A stretch of 64,000 nucleotides of DNA. Source: Hepsetus odoe (Eukaryota; Chordata; Actinopteri; Characiformes; Hepsetidae). Shown in pieces: positions 1 to 11,640 of the stretch; the first letter of the stretch is position 1, and each line of letters opens with the position of its first letter. Position numbers and translations under genes: made by a program. The DNA is taken from positions 20,770,529 to 20,834,528 of the forward strand of contig CM029384.1 of the NCBI GenBank assembly GCA_017165825.1, read 5' to 3'. The notes beneath the pieces were generated by a model. It searched no databases. It worked only from the letters and a program-made list of their open reading frames with translations, and was not told where the DNA came from.

Positions 1-1342
1 TCTTTAATCAAAAAGTCAGACCTATTTCACTCTGACAAGACTATATAAAATGTATAGTTTTATGCCCATGTATTGCCTAAGCAACAGTGAGCTATGCAGA
101 ATATAATTTTGATTGTTTCAGTGCTATAAGCCTTTATGATACTAATACTCCAGGCAGCAAATGAGCCCTTTTGATCCACTTATTTGTAGATTTGTCCAGA
201 TCTACCAATAACCAAAATTAATGGATTTTTTTCATGATAATCATAGTTTTAGGTATGGATGTATACGTTTACAAAAGTAAACATTTGACATTATTGGTCT
301 AAGTAATGCTAGCTCTTATTAAACTAATGGTTCTGCTGTCTAAGTGAAAGTGACTAATCTCAATTTCAGTGACTGATAAAGCTGTTATGAAATGAATTTT
401 AAGTGGTAGTATTTGTTTCTGAACTTGTGATTTGTAAGACTGTAACGAGTCTTTTAGGGTATCGGGTAAAGTAATGTCTTGCAGCCACAATCACATTCAG
501 CTATTTTAATGCAAAAATAAAATATTCACTTTTTGTGCTTACCATCTTGGCTGCAAAGGCTTTGATAATGTCCTCCTTGTTGGTCAGTCAACATTCTGAC
601 GAACGTTTGGAGGAAGGGTTTTGCTAGTTTTGTGAACCGTCCCGTCTAAGGTTAAATGAAATCTTAGGAAACCCAAAAGTGTCTTTTTTGGACAAAGTAA
701 TCAAGTGACCAAGTGTCTAGCTTTTCTACAGAAGACCAGCTTTCTATCTAGTGAATAGAGACAAACTTATGAATCCATAATGAAAAGTCATGTTTCAGAA
801 TCATCCGACAAATCCAATAAAACCATATAACCATTGTACAGCAGTTGCCCCAATTATGTTAAAAAACAGGGTTTTTCTTGTTGTTCGTGCAACTAAGCAT
901 TCATTTTGTCAATGTGGGCAGGCTGTACGTGTGGCTTTACCAGGGATTTTCCTCATGCAAAATCTTAAGTCCCTTATTTCTTTCAGAAACCGGTTCAGTA
1001 ATTTATTGCAACATGAGTAAACATATATTTAAATACAGTGTGTAACAAGAAGAGGTCTTTAAAGTCAATATATATTTGTCGTTACAGCCTGAGCTCTCTT
1101 AAACAAGATTTCTTAGTTCTCCTTAAAGGACATTGCAAAGCTGGCTTTGTTCTGCTTGAATTATTTTTATGTAGATTACTGTGTGGCTTATCCAGAAAAA
1201 AAATAAAAAAATCTTTTGAAACTGGTTTGGTAGAGTGACTGAACTGATAATGAGAACCAAAAACCTTTGTCCTCCAGCAAACCTGGAGAACTATTCCTCA
1301 ACCATTTATTAAACAATGCAAGAAAGGTGTGACTCTTTGGAA
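1..1342. other. Non-coding upstream sequence
   Basis: AT-rich sequence with no recognisable protein. Short open frames (63-81 codons) do not resemble any family. One weak - strand exon-like segment at 543-595 is discussed among the findings. Confidence 0.5.
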
Positions 1343-1499
1343 GGGGTGGTGGTGATCTTGTGGTAGGATACTCGCCTACAGACCAAAATTCGAATCCTAC
1401 CTCCAGCACTAGCATCATTGGGTTCCTGAGCAAGACCCTCAGCTCTTCCTTTATAATATCTCTGCAAGCTGTCTGCAGCTGTAAGTAAAGTAGCTAACT
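1343..1499 (+). repeat. tRNA-derived SINE (family B)
   Basis: The head GATCTTGTGGTAGGATACTC and B-box-like ATTCGAATCCTACC are followed by CACTAGCATCATTGGGTTCC and TGAGCAAGACCCTCAGC. The distal CTGCTAAATGCCGTAAA tail seen in the other copies is not preserved here. Confidence 0.65.
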
Positions 1500-1572
1500 T
1501 TACTTTTATGTGATTATCAACAAGCTGGCTTTTACTGTATTTTACAGTTAAACTGTATTCAACAGTTCAGTA

Positions 1573-1773
1573 GGCAGCGGTGGCTTAGCGGTTAGGGAGT
1601 TGCCCTAGTATCGGAAGATTGTGGGTTCAATTCCCTCACCAATAGGTTGCCTGGTGTTTGAGTGCATGGGTTAAATGCAGAGGTTTTTATTTAATTTTAT
1701 TTAATTTCGTTGTGGTTCACTGTGTGTTGTGCTGTGACCTCGCAATGACAAGGGTTGTCACTTTCACTTTCAG
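1573..1773 (+). repeat. tRNA-derived SINE (family A)
   Basis: It has an A-box-like TGGCTTAGCGGTTAGG and a B-box-like GGTTCAATTCC, then the body GGGTTAAATGCAGAGG and the tail GTCACTTTCACTTTCA. The central CCGTCCCCGTCACTGCTCCC part is deleted in this copy. Confidence 0.8.
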
Positions 1774-3765
1774 TAGCTGCAGTGTGTGATATTAATAATC
1801 AACAGTGTAGCTCGTGTGAACAGCAGAGCCAATCCTTTAGCACTAAGAAATCCCTTTCTTATGCAGAAATATAAAGAATGGCGCTTTAGTGTATTTGAAA
1901 GACACTCAAAATGGAAAAGGCTGCAAAGTGGCCTGAAAGCCACTGGCTTAAGCAAATCCTAGAGGAAATGCATCAGATCAGTGCGCTGCTTCCTCATTTG
2001 TACACTCTGATTATTTTATCATTGATTGTGAGGGGTAGGTAATAAGGAAAACATACAATATCACGATAATTAATGGGTGTCGGGATGTTTTTTGAAATAT
2101 TACACATACCTGTGGGTCGATATGGTGGTGCATTTACCTTCCTACCATGTGATGGAAAGGAGTCCCATCCAGGGTGTTTCTGTGCCTTTCGCCCAATGAA
2201 AGCTGGGCTAGGCTCTTGTGATGCTGTTTGAAATCAGTGCCTCAGGTTATGGACACACAGAATATTACATATCTGTACTGTGCTTTCTTTATACTGGAAC
2301 ATGTAGTTAGTCAGTTCTTCAGATATTCTATCTATCCTATGATCTGCTTAGAAAAGCATATTATCACAGAATTTATCATGCTGATGATAAAATTACATTT
2401 TCCATTTCTACATTCACATCATATAAGGCTCTGAATGTCTGAATGGTGAAGTTATAGTCCCATCTAATAAACATTTGTAAGAGATTCAGAGCACAAGGGA
2501 TGAAGTGGACACAGCCTTTCATTTTATACTTTTTTCAGGGAAGTGACCCTTTAGATTAATGCTTTTCCCAGATGCTTTTTAATCAGTGTTTTGGAAAAGT
2601 CTGAGGTGCACTAACCATTCATTCATCTGCCAAGACTAACCATGTCCCCTGTAACAACCCTAATGCATAAATTTCCTATGCTGTGACAAGAATATGATTG
2701 GTTATGTCATGCTGTTATAATATTTCACACTCTTACAGGAGTAGGAGGAGGCATTTTGTTATAGAAGTATATGTAGGTGGGCTGTGATGTTACTGTAATA
2801 TGTGTAAGGATCCTTCTGAAAGGTCCTCCTGTTACTTTTAAAGGAATAAGCATGGTTATGTTATATATAGACCTGTCCTAGTTATTACATTACCTGATGC
2901 AGTCATTTAAGGTTAACGTTTGTTAGTTTTCACATTACTGTTTTTAACACAACAATAGGTGCAATCTCAATTTGGTTTGAAAAAAAAAAAAACAAATGCA
3001 TAATACCAGAGTTGGGTCCAGATCTACAAATAACCAAACAATAATAAAGTTTATATGTATAATATAGAACAGAATGTATAATAATCAGTAAATACATTTT
3101 TGATGCAGTTTATCTAAATACATTTTGCTTCTGTTAAAGAACAATGAGCTCCTAGTGATGCAATAGAGGCCTGCTTCTTGAATCTCTGTAGTTACAAAAA
3201 ACAACTCCTTATATGGAGGTTTCAGGGTGAGATTTGTTTAGCACTACTGCATCATTTAAAATTGAAACAAATATTGGTTTTAAAATGTACAATTTTACCC
3301 AAAGTGGGGTTTTAAAATGGCACTGCACACAAATATGATTTATTCAGAAAGGTTTATTTTTGTTTGTATGACCAATTTAATTTAAATGTATTTTAATTCC
3401 AATTTAATTTCAATTCAATTCAATATTTTTGGGTTTTTAAAACCTTTTTATATACTTATTTACTATGAAAATGACCAAAAGAAATATTTCATAAAGTTTT
3501 GTTCAGAAAAGGACACTATACTCTAAACCTAAAGCTTCTTAAAAAATTACTTGTAGCAACACAATCGTCCAAAAACAGGCAAAGTATCCTGGGTTAATCA
3601 GCCATTTCTCTCTATACTCTATTGTATAGTGTCATTTTTTTAATGAGGAAGTTAGGCGTGGCAGGGAGGTATTTTAGTACATATGGTATATGGTAAAGGA
3701 TATGTATAAGGGCTGTATGACAGTGGTTAGATCTACAGTAGGAGTGACAGATGCGTTTTGAAGTA
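1774..3765. other. Non-coding, AT-rich stretch
   Basis: No gene seen. The sequence around 2112-2215 (CCATGTGATGGAAAGGAGTC, CATCCAGGGTG) may be a worn piece of a common fish repeat; otherwise nothing is identified. Confidence 0.45.
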
Positions 3766-4190
3766 CATTTACATCAGCGCTGAGCCCTCTCTTGTTTGCA
3801 GTTGTATTTGACAGAATGAAAGACAGGATTAGACATTAGTTCTTGTGGACTATGATGTTTGTGGATGACATTGTGATTTATAGAAGCTTGAGGAAACCCA
3901 GTAAAGGTGGAGATATGCTCAAGGGAGGATGAAAGAAACAAATACATGAGAGTGAATGGTAATGAGGTTAACATAGCATGTAGGAGGGGTGGTGAAGTTG
4001 TAGGAGTTTAAATGCTTTAAATACAACAGTTCAGAAGACACACAGGCAGTACTTTGAGAGAAGGATGTTGAAAGCAAGTCAAGAGGAGCATAGGAAGGAC
4101 AAAAAGGAGCTTTATGAATGTGGTGAGAAAGGACATGCTGGTAGCTGATGTGAAAGAGGAACGTTTTTTGGGGGGTAGCAGATGTACAGC
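3766..4190 (+). pseudogene. RTE-type LINE reverse transcriptase fragment
   Basis: Conceptual + strand translation, with several stops and shifts, reads ALSPLLFAVVFDRMKDRI, TMMFVDDIVIY (the F/Y-x-DD catalytic box of non-LTR reverse transcriptases), then a diverged EYMRVNG/FKYNSSE part typical of RTE elements. It has no intact frame. A tRNA-derived SINE begins immediately after it at 4198. Confidence 0.65.
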
Positions 4191-4197
4191 TCATAGG

Positions 4198-4467
4198 GGC
4201 AGTGGAGGCCTAGTGGTTAGGGAGTTGTCCCGCATCAGAAGATTGTGGGTTCGATTCCCTCACCAGTAGGTTGCCCTGAGGTACTCTTGAGCAAGGTACC
4301 GTCCCCGTCACTTCTCCCCGGGCGCTTTCAATAGCAGCCCACTGCTGCACGATGTTTGAGTGCATGGGTTAAATGCAGAGATCCAATTTCGTTGTAGTTC
4401 ACATGTGCAATGCTGTGACCTCGCAATGATGAGGGTTGTCACTTTCACTTTCACTGTTCACTTTCAT
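4198..4467 (+). repeat. tRNA-derived SINE (family A), near full length
   Basis: The head GGCCTAGTGGTTAGGG and B box GGGTTCGATTCC are intact. They are followed by GCAAGGTACCGTCCCCGTCA, GGGTTAAATGCAGAGA, GTGACCTCGCAATGATGAGG and a (CACTTT)n tail. It sits directly after the LINE fragment at 3766-4190. Confidence 0.85.
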
Positions 4468-4685
4468 AGGCAAGACATGTGGGTGTCAGCCTGGTTCACA
4501 AATGGTGTGTTTTTGTTCATTTTGCTAATATCTCCCCTTCATCTCTTACATTGCCTACTGGTTGTAAAAATGGTCAGGGTTAAAGTGTTGACTCTCACAT
4601 TGAAAAGAAGCGGTTAGATCATGCAGCATTTATCTGTGAGGTGTTATGTAACCCTCTTGTACACATTGGGTACAACCACAGCTTA

Positions 4686-4730
4686 AACACACATACAGAC
4701 ACACACACACACATATAAACACACACACAA
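4686..4730. repeat. (CA)n microsatellite
   Basis: Interrupted CA repeat (ACACACACACACACATATAA then ACACACACAC). Confidence 0.8.
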
Positions 4731-5100
4731 CAACTGCACAACATCACCTTTTTTTTCCTCCACTTAAAATTGAGCTATTTGTCATTGAAGCACATTCACA
4801 TCAATGAGTAGTGTGTCAAGAAATCAGAATGAATACTCAAACAAATCAGCCTGTAAGCTAAGATGACATCAAACAATGTGTGTACGGGTTCTTTCAGGCT
4901 AGATTTGTTAGACTGGACTGGAACTATTCTTGTATTTGTTACAATGGAACATTTTTATGTTTATTATTTTCATGCCTGCAAAACTCACTGCACTCTCACT
5001 TCTGTTCTGTCTCATTTTAAGGTACAAAAAACACTGGTTGTAGTTTCCTGTAAGCCAACAGGTTTAGAATTAGAAAATATGGGATGTAGCTAACAAATAT

Positions 5101-5101
5101 A

Positions 5102-5133
<32 letters not shown>

Positions 5134-5137
5134 TGTT
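5101..5137. repeat. (GT)n microsatellite
   Basis: GT repeat with one TATG interruption. Confidence 0.85.
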
Positions 5138-5574
5138 ACAGCCAACATTTTTGTGAAGAACTGTGGCGCAGGTGCCACACTTAAGAAGGCGCCTTAACTC
5201 GATGTGGAAATAGATGGCAGGGACAGCATATGGATGAGGCGTTGGCATCCTGCCACAGTGCTCTTCTTGGCCCGTTTCCGGGTACAGAGAGTTCCCACCA
5301 AAGCCTTGGAGACCATGGCTAGCGCATTTACTGCTGTTACGTGTATGTGTTTTTAAACAAGAGCTGTTCCTCACCACTGAAACATGTGCTCCTGGGGATG
5401 TGGTGACATTGCTTTGCAAGCAAAGCAATGAAAATTCTGCTTTATTGCGTTAGTGTGTTTTGAGGTCACAGAGGTCAAGGAATAATTTGGCAAAAAAAAT
5501 CACAGTTACATAATCGATCAGCCAAGACATATTTAGAGTTTCAAGAGGTGTTTGTCTAGCCTTGCTAATAAACA

Positions 5575-5715
5575 CTGTGGTTAGAGACTAGGCCCCTGGA
5601 TCAGAAGGTTGTGGGTTAGAATCCAACAGTAGGTCGCCTTGAGTTTCCTTGAGTACGGTACCGTCCCCATCACTGCTCCCCGGGCTCTGGATACAGCTGC
5701 TCACTGGTGTGTGTG
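5575..5715 (+). repeat. tRNA-derived SINE (family A), truncated
   Basis: Head and middle are present (GATCAGAAGGTTGTGGGTTA, TACGGTACCGTCCCCATCAC) with small deletions. The 3' tail region is absent. Confidence 0.7.
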
Positions 5716-6518
5716 GGTCGATGTGGTTTATGGCGTAATATTTCAAACTTTGAGCTATAAAGAAAGAACCTCTAGCAAAGTAAAATGATCTATTTTAGAA
5801 AACAGGTGTTAAAATCCATGTACTACTGTGGGTCAAACAGACTGCACAGTCTTAGGGAATTTATTTATAATAGAAACCAAATGTCCAATTTTCCTTATAG
5901 TTCTTTTTAAAATGAAGACGTAACATATGTATCTATAGTACACTATGATAGCGCTTTAAGTGTCCTGCCTTTTATAAAAAAGCCAGAAAAAAAATTGAAA
6001 CCAAAATTGTGGCACTAAAGCTAAAATAGTTTGTTTTGATCCTTTTTGTTTATTACAATAAGTCATGTTTGGCCCTATACCACATAGACAAGCCTGTGTC
6101 ATATTAAATGAGAGCTGGAATTCGTTTGAGTGGCTTAAGAGGAGTTTGAGTGAATATTCTAGACTTCTACCTTATGACTCCAGCTTTGACTCCAGCTCAA
6201 GCATGTCTTGGCTGATCTAGGGTGAATAAATTAAATCAGCAGCAGAATGACCACGGTTGGGCCTTAGGCGAGTATATAATCTTAGGCTGCCAAAAAAAGA
6301 GTCTGCTTCCATTCTGTGACCTTGTAGTTGTCATTCAGGATGTAAAGGCCATTACAGAGTTTACATATTTTTTATTATTTATATTTGTATTAAATATAGC
6401 TTGGTAGAAGCAGAAAGCCACGGTCGATTTGAAGTGTACAGCGCAGTGCAGCTGGCTTTCAGGAGCTGCGATGATGGTGGGCTGAACTGTGCTTTAAGCT
6501 AGCACAGTGGAGCTCTCA

Positions 6519-6539
6519 GCTGCTCTCCGCGGTGCTGAA
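6519..6539 (-). promoter_or_regulatory. RE1/NRSE-like REST-binding site
   Basis: Read on the - strand, this 21-bp site has the left half TTCAGCACC, a GC spacer, and the right half GGAGAGCAGC. The canonical RE1 is TTCAGCACC, two variable bases, then GGACAGCGCC. The left half is perfect and the right half differs at three positions. It lies about 125 bp upstream of a TATA box and about 180 bp upstream of a splice donor. REST represses neuronal genes outside the nervous system, and FBXL16 is brain-enriched in mammals, so the placement is sensible. The link to FBXL16 is inferred. Confidence 0.55.
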
Positions 6540-6663
6540 GTTGCAATGAGTGGGCCATAACTGTCTCCACCCCCACCTCACCAGCCCCTACCAATGCCAG
6601 CACTCTTCTCACTTCCTCCTCCACTTATCTCCTCTGGTCTTCCGCATCCACTCCTGCATGCCT

Positions 6664-6670
6664 TTATAAG
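6664..6670 (+). promoter_or_regulatory. TATA box of a probable FBXL16 promoter
   Basis: TTATAAG is followed about 25-30 bp downstream by the likely start region and, at 6721, by a strong splice donor. A pyrimidine-rich stretch (6565-6660) lies just upstream. The assignment to FBXL16 rests on strand, on the lack of any other + strand gene before 14175, and on the acceptor at 14174 that opens the first coding exon. Confidence 0.4.
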
Positions 6671-6691
6671 GCAGAGCTCTGCAACATTACA

Positions 6692-6720
6692 TCTTCTGAA
6701 GCAGAGTCGCACAAAACAGC
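6692..6720 (+). other. Probable non-coding first exon of FBXL16
   Basis: The sequence downstream of the TATA box ends AAACAGC and is followed by GTGAGTGT, a near-consensus splice donor at 6721. The 5' limit is a guess, placed about 28 bp from the TATA box. No ATG opens a useful frame here, which fits a 5' UTR exon spliced to the acceptor at 14174. An intervening 5' UTR exon (for example after the ttttctgtag at 10241-10250) cannot be excluded. Confidence 0.35.
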
Positions 6721-7132
6721 GTGAGTGTCTCACGGCTAATTCTTATTTCACTCCCAAATCAGAGAATGGCTGTCATGGTTACAGCAAACTAAGTCATGAT
6801 ATGAATTTATCATCTCAATTAATCTGCAGGGATTAGTTGTCAGTCTGCATGCTGATAAGGATTTTTAGTGCTTCTTACAATGAAAAACTGAGACAAATGG
6901 AGTCCTTCTTTTATATTCGTTCTTTGTCACAAAAGCCTAGACCCAGATTAAGCATAAGCTCCAATAAAAACTGATTATCAGTGGCGATTCACCAAATAGC
7001 TTCGCAACTTAATCTGCATTTAGGTCCAATCCATGGCCATAAAACCAGCACGAAGTGTCCATTTGTATTCACTTTTAAATATTTGTATGGCTTTTGTTGG
7101 ACATCGTGTCTCTTTTCCATCATTTTTGATTT

Positions 7133-7440
7133 ACAGTGGAACCACTGGTCACGTACGTTTCCAAACTCGTACAAATCGGGTTACAATCAAAAAGTTCAAA
7201 ATTTCAAAAAAAGTTTTTTAAAAAGTTACAATTTTCTCATCTGTTCATGACCACAATTTCTGGTTGCGAACAAACTCAATGGTTCATACTACACACCAAT
7301 GATTCATACATGGTTAGTTTTCTTGGTTGTTTAGGTTTAGTTTTAGTTTTTGTATAAATTAAGGATTTTTCAAACTTAATTTTTTTCCCTGTGCTTAAAA
7401 CTCATTAAAAAAGTGTTTACAGTGAACGGTTCATAAGGGT
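7133..7440. mobile_element. Relic of a non-autonomous DNA element
   Basis: ACAGTGGAACCACTGGTCAC, GTACGTTTCCAAACTCGTAC and AAATCGGGTTAC, followed by a TTGCGAACAAAC-type segment, resemble the decayed end of a fish element that usually starts CAGTGGTACCTCGG. No coding capacity remains. Confidence 0.35.
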
Positions 7441-7695
7441 CTAGCAGGAACTTTGTCTAGCACGAACTCTTGCAATGTTAGTTTTCTCTTTTCAAAGATT
7501 TCTCAGTGTTATTCAATGTTTTTACATTTAGTTTACTGTTACACTCTGTATTCTATGGTATAATTAACTATTTTGGATTTTCCTTTGTTTATTTAGTGAA
7601 GTGTTAGGGTCCTCTTTTGAAAGCAACAGCAGTTTTGAGTGCAGAATTTCCCATCATGCATTTATTTCTTGGGTGGTGCCTGTATCTCTTGCAGA

Positions 7696-9005
7696 CAGTG
7701 CCTTGCAAAAGTATTCATGGCTTTTTATCTATTTTGTTACATTCCAACTTGTAATTTACATGTTTCTTAATCTTATTTCATGTATGGATGGATCTGCTTG
7801 AAATAGTCTAAGTTGGTGAAGTTAAATGAGAAAAATATATATAAAAAATAATAATAAAAAAATCAAAACTGAAAATTGCCATGTGCATATGTATTCCCCC
7901 ATTTTGCCATGAAGTCCCTAAAAAGTCCTGGTGCAACCAATTACCTTCAAAAGTCACATAATTAGTGAAATGAAGTCCAACTGTGTGCAATCTAAGTGTC
8001 ACATGATCTGTCAGTATAAACACACCTTTTCTGAAAGGCCCCAGAGGCTGCAACACCACTAAGCAAGAGGCATCACACCATGAAGACCAAGGAACTCCAA
8101 ACAAGTCAGGGGCAAAGTTGTTGAGAAGTACAGATCAGGGTTGGGTTATAAAAAAAATATCCAAATCTTTGATGATCCCCTGGAGCACCATCAAATCCAT
8201 CATCTTCAAATGGAAGGAACATGGTACCACAACAAACCTGCCAAGATAGGGCCACCCAGCAAAACTCACAGACCGGGCAAGGAGGGCGTTAATCAGAGAG
8301 GCAGCACAGAGACCAAAGGTATCCCTGAAGGAGAGACTGGAGTATCTGTCCTTAGGAACACAATAAGCCGTTCACTCCATAGAGCTGGGCTTTATGGAAG
8401 AGTGGCCGGTATAAAGCCGTTACTTAATGTTAAAAATAAGAAGGCACATTTAGAGTTTGCCTAAAGGCATGTGGGCGACTCCTCAAATGTATGGAGGAAG
8501 GTGCTCTGGTCAGATGAGTCTAAAATTTAACTTTTCAGCCACCAAGGAAAATGCTATGTCTGGCACAAACCTAATATGTCCCATCACCCCAAGAACACCA
8601 TCGTCACAGTGAAACATTGCGGTGGCAGCATCATGCTGTGGAGATGTTTTTCAGAAGCAGGGACTGGGAAACTCGAGGGAAAGATGGATGGTGTTAAATA
8701 CAGGGATATTCTTGAGCAAAACCTGTGTCAGTCTACTTGTGATTTGAGACTGGGACGGAGGTTCACCTTCCAGCAGCACAATGACCCAAAGCATACTGCT
8801 AAAGCAACACTCGAGTGTTTTATGGTCTAGTTAAAGTCCAGACCTCAATCCAACTGAGAATCTGTGGTCAGACTTGAAGATTGCTGTTCACAAGCGAAAA
8901 CCATCCAACATGAAGGAGCTGTTTTGCCTTGAGGATCCATTTTAATTCCAGGTTGTGAGGACACAAAACATGAAAAATGCCAATGAACACTTTTGCAAAA
9001 CACTG
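7696..9005 (+). mobile_element. Decayed Tc1/mariner-type DNA transposon
   Basis: The left end CAGTGCCTTGCAAAAGTATT and the inverted right end (reading CAGTGTTTTGCAAAAGTGTT on the other strand, ending 9005 next to TA) form terminal inverted repeats. Between them, broken + strand frames (about 8081-8464 and 8576-8830) match Tc1 transposase: a helix-turn-helix part (FDDPLEHHQIHHL, LHRAGLYGR) and a catalytic part (HCGGSIMLWRCFS, FQQHNDPKHTAK). Frameshifts and stops break the protein, so the copy is dead. It lies in the presumed first intron of fbxl16. Confidence 0.85.
8141..8830 (+). pseudogene. Tc1-like transposase remnant
   Basis: Two open pieces in different registers (8141-8464, 8576-8830) carry the N-terminal DNA-binding and DDE-region signatures. 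QHNDPKHTAK includes the second catalytic Asp in its usual NDPKH context. Stops and frame changes separate the pieces, and the final DDE Glu segment is missing or scrambled after 8830 (where a stop interrupts the region before LNPTENLW-like sequence). Confidence 0.8.
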
Positions 9006-9680
9006 TAAGTGGTATATATTGATATTATGCTTTTGTTTCTTTGTGTTCTGTGAGTTCTGGAGCACTGGTATGTAGGTAGGTTGATGTATGCACTTCACTA
9101 TATTAGGAGGTTAACAATGCAAAAGTGTGACAGTGAACAAGTAGAAGTGTTCTCTTAATTATAGTATTTGTAAGTGCTTTGATTATGTTGTTCAGCCCCT
9201 GCCAATCGAATCGTGGACTGAGTGTAATGATACACTCATGCTCTCTCATTGTAATACCTATAGTAGGACCATAATCTATTGCAGTTATGTTTATGGGACC
9301 CTCTTACCCTGTCCTGAAGAAAAGGCACAAATAGGACCCCTCTTAGGACCCCTGAGGGGACTTTCACCCTGGATGAATAAAACTGTGCTTGCACTGGGCA
9401 TTTTTTCTAGCATTGCAGAGTCTGCAGAAAAGAAGAAATGATTTGAAAACTGAATATTTCCCTAAATGTACATATCTTAATACAAATGAATGGAAACTGT
9501 GAGATCAGTCTGCATCTTTATATACGCCAAATCGTATGTTCTTCCTCTGGTTAATGTCTTAAGTTAGATGGCTTTTTTGCTAGAAATATTCAAATGAAGG
9601 TCACTTTGTGGTTTAACAAACAATAACAATGACAATAATTTATAAATAACAATATATTTTTCCTCGATATAAATTAAACT

Positions 9681-9745
9681 TATTATTAGTAGTAGTAGTA
9701 GTAGTAGTGATGATAATAAAAATCATCATCATCATCATCAACCTC
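9681..9745. repeat. (AGT)n and (ATC)n microsatellites
   Basis: AGTAGTAGTAGTAGTAGTG is followed by ATCATCATCATCATCATC. The acidic or His/Tyr-rich open frames across it come from the repeat. Confidence 0.8.
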
Positions 9746-10669
9746 CTCCTCTTCATCATCCCACAGGGATTGCACTGAAAATGAGAGACAAAAACTTTGT
9801 CTCTGTGAAGGCCTATAATTAACAGTTCTTAACTTTTCTGTTTTTATTTCAACTTTTCTTGGATTTTGAGAGGCGGTTGCCATTGGTGACTGAAATGAGA
9901 AATATCTGCAGTCTACTCGCATTGGTGACCCTTTTGGGGCCCTGAAATATGCAGTGCTCCAAATATGTATATGATCTTTATTGGCTTTTATGCATATACA
10001 ACCGATAAGCCCGGCTGAATTCATTAGGTTTGTTGTGCAACTTATTGCAGTGCATAATCATTGATGCACTGTACAGAATTACCAGTTGTTCTAATTGAGT
10101 TCTTTCAGTGTAGACGGATAGATGACATGCAAATTATTGTTTTTTGGTTTTTTTTTTTTTTGTATTTTTTGATTATAATGGATTAGTCCATCTCATTTGA
10201 AGCCTTCATCTAAAATTGCTCCTCTCTGCTGTTTTTTGTGTTTTCTGTAGAGGTGATGGTCTCTTCAGAGGGCCTATTCAGGAGAAGAGATGAAAGCGAG
10301 CGACACTCATTGACATTTTACAGAGACAGTATTAGTGGGCAGAGCACGCACACCTGAGTGGACGGTTTAAGGTCGTCCGGGAAGTTAGGGAGCTTAAAAA
10401 TAGCAGCATGATGTCAGGTTTCGGAAGCCTGCTTTGATGAACCTCCACATACTGATCCGGAAGATTCGGCGCATTTTCTTTTTATGTGTTTTCTACGTTT
10501 CTCTGGGTCAATTCATTCTGTTTTCTTTATGTGTGTATTCTGTAACTTGTGCTCTAAGGAAGGTAATAGACAGAAGGCCACAGAAACAGTAGTTTAGGCT
10601 TGGTTTTGTTAAGAAACCCTTTTTTTCTGCATGTTTTTGAAACATTTGTGTATATTACCCTCAGAGGTT

Positions 10670-10845
10670 TTTTTTCTCCACATAGTGGAGTTTTTGGTTC
10701 CTCTCCTCCGTAGTCGACCGGCTTTAACATCTATTACTGTAACCTGTTCCATCATCGACCTTTAATGTAAAGTGCCTTGGGCCAACTTTGTTGTAAAAGG
10801 CGCTATACAAGAATAAATTGAAATTGAAATTGAAATTGAAATATT
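10670..10845 (+). repeat. LINE 3' tail with (ATTGAA)n
   Basis: GTAAAGTGCCTTGGGCCAAC then GTAAAAGGCGCTATACAAGA precede AATTGAAATTGAAATTGAAA. This is the usual form of a fish LINE 3' end with its tandem tail. Confidence 0.55.
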
Positions 10846-11429
10846 TGTATGAGGTGTATAGTCCAAATCCTCCTGTTATCAATTCATTTTTTGCCACTTA
10901 ATGCACATGACTGCAGTCAGAGATGCTTCAGTATGGGAGATCTGGACTGATGCCCGTAATCAATATTTTTTTATATCTATGTTTGCCAATGCAGATGCTG
11001 ATAAAGTTGTGTGCTGAGGTGTGAAAACTGGCCAAATAATATGCTTAATGATACTCAAAATGAATGTGGTGGTAAAAAAATGCAAACACTCAAATCCTTG
11101 AAAAAGTTCACCAAAAATAAAAATGGAAAATAAAAATAAATCTAATTATACTTTACTTTTCACTTCTGGATGTTTTATTTCTTATAGTGTATGCTACAAA
11201 TGGCACATAATCTATGTGAAGTTTTGTGTTTGGGTTGCTCAGTAAGATCAGGATTAATGATTGCAATCATTTCATTTTTGCCTGATAAGCCAATATAAGA
11301 CAAGGCATCTATGACATTTTGGAGGAGCAGGAAGTTTAGAACGACACAGAAACGTCCTGGTAAAATGCTCATTTTTATGGTTATGGAAAAAAAAATTTTG
11401 GTAATTTGTTAAATTAAGTGAAGTTTTGA

Positions 11430-11640
11430 AACACGGCACAGCACACAGTAAGACACAATGAAATGCAACCTCTGCATCTAACCATCACACACCGTGCAGC
11501 AGGAGGCAGTCATATCCAGCACCTTTGCAGCAGTGATGGGGGCAGTACGTTGCTCAAGGGGCAACCTACTGGTTTGGGGTTTGAACCCACAACCTTACGA
11601 TTCTGGGGCCTGGTCCCTAAACCCTAGGCCACTGCTGCTT
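11430..11640 (-). repeat. tRNA-derived SINE (family A)
   Basis: An antisense copy. On the - strand it reads GCAGCAGTGGCCTAGGGTTT at its head and ends near the GCTGTGCCGTG body. It lies in the presumed first intron of fbxl16, opposite to the gene. Confidence 0.7.

Noticed and set aside
4198..4270. Possible tRNA gene
   Set aside because: The A-box and B-box motifs belong to a SINE head; the sequence does not fold into a clean cloverleaf and the same unit recurs many times in the window.
5090..5428. 112-codon - strand open frame
   Set aside because: It ends in a His-Thr run from a GT microsatellite, and the rest matches no family I recognise.
9686..10024. 112-codon - strand open frame ending in Asp and Tyr runs
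   Set aside because: The acidic and Tyr-rich part is a translation of the (ATC)n and (AGT)n microsatellites.
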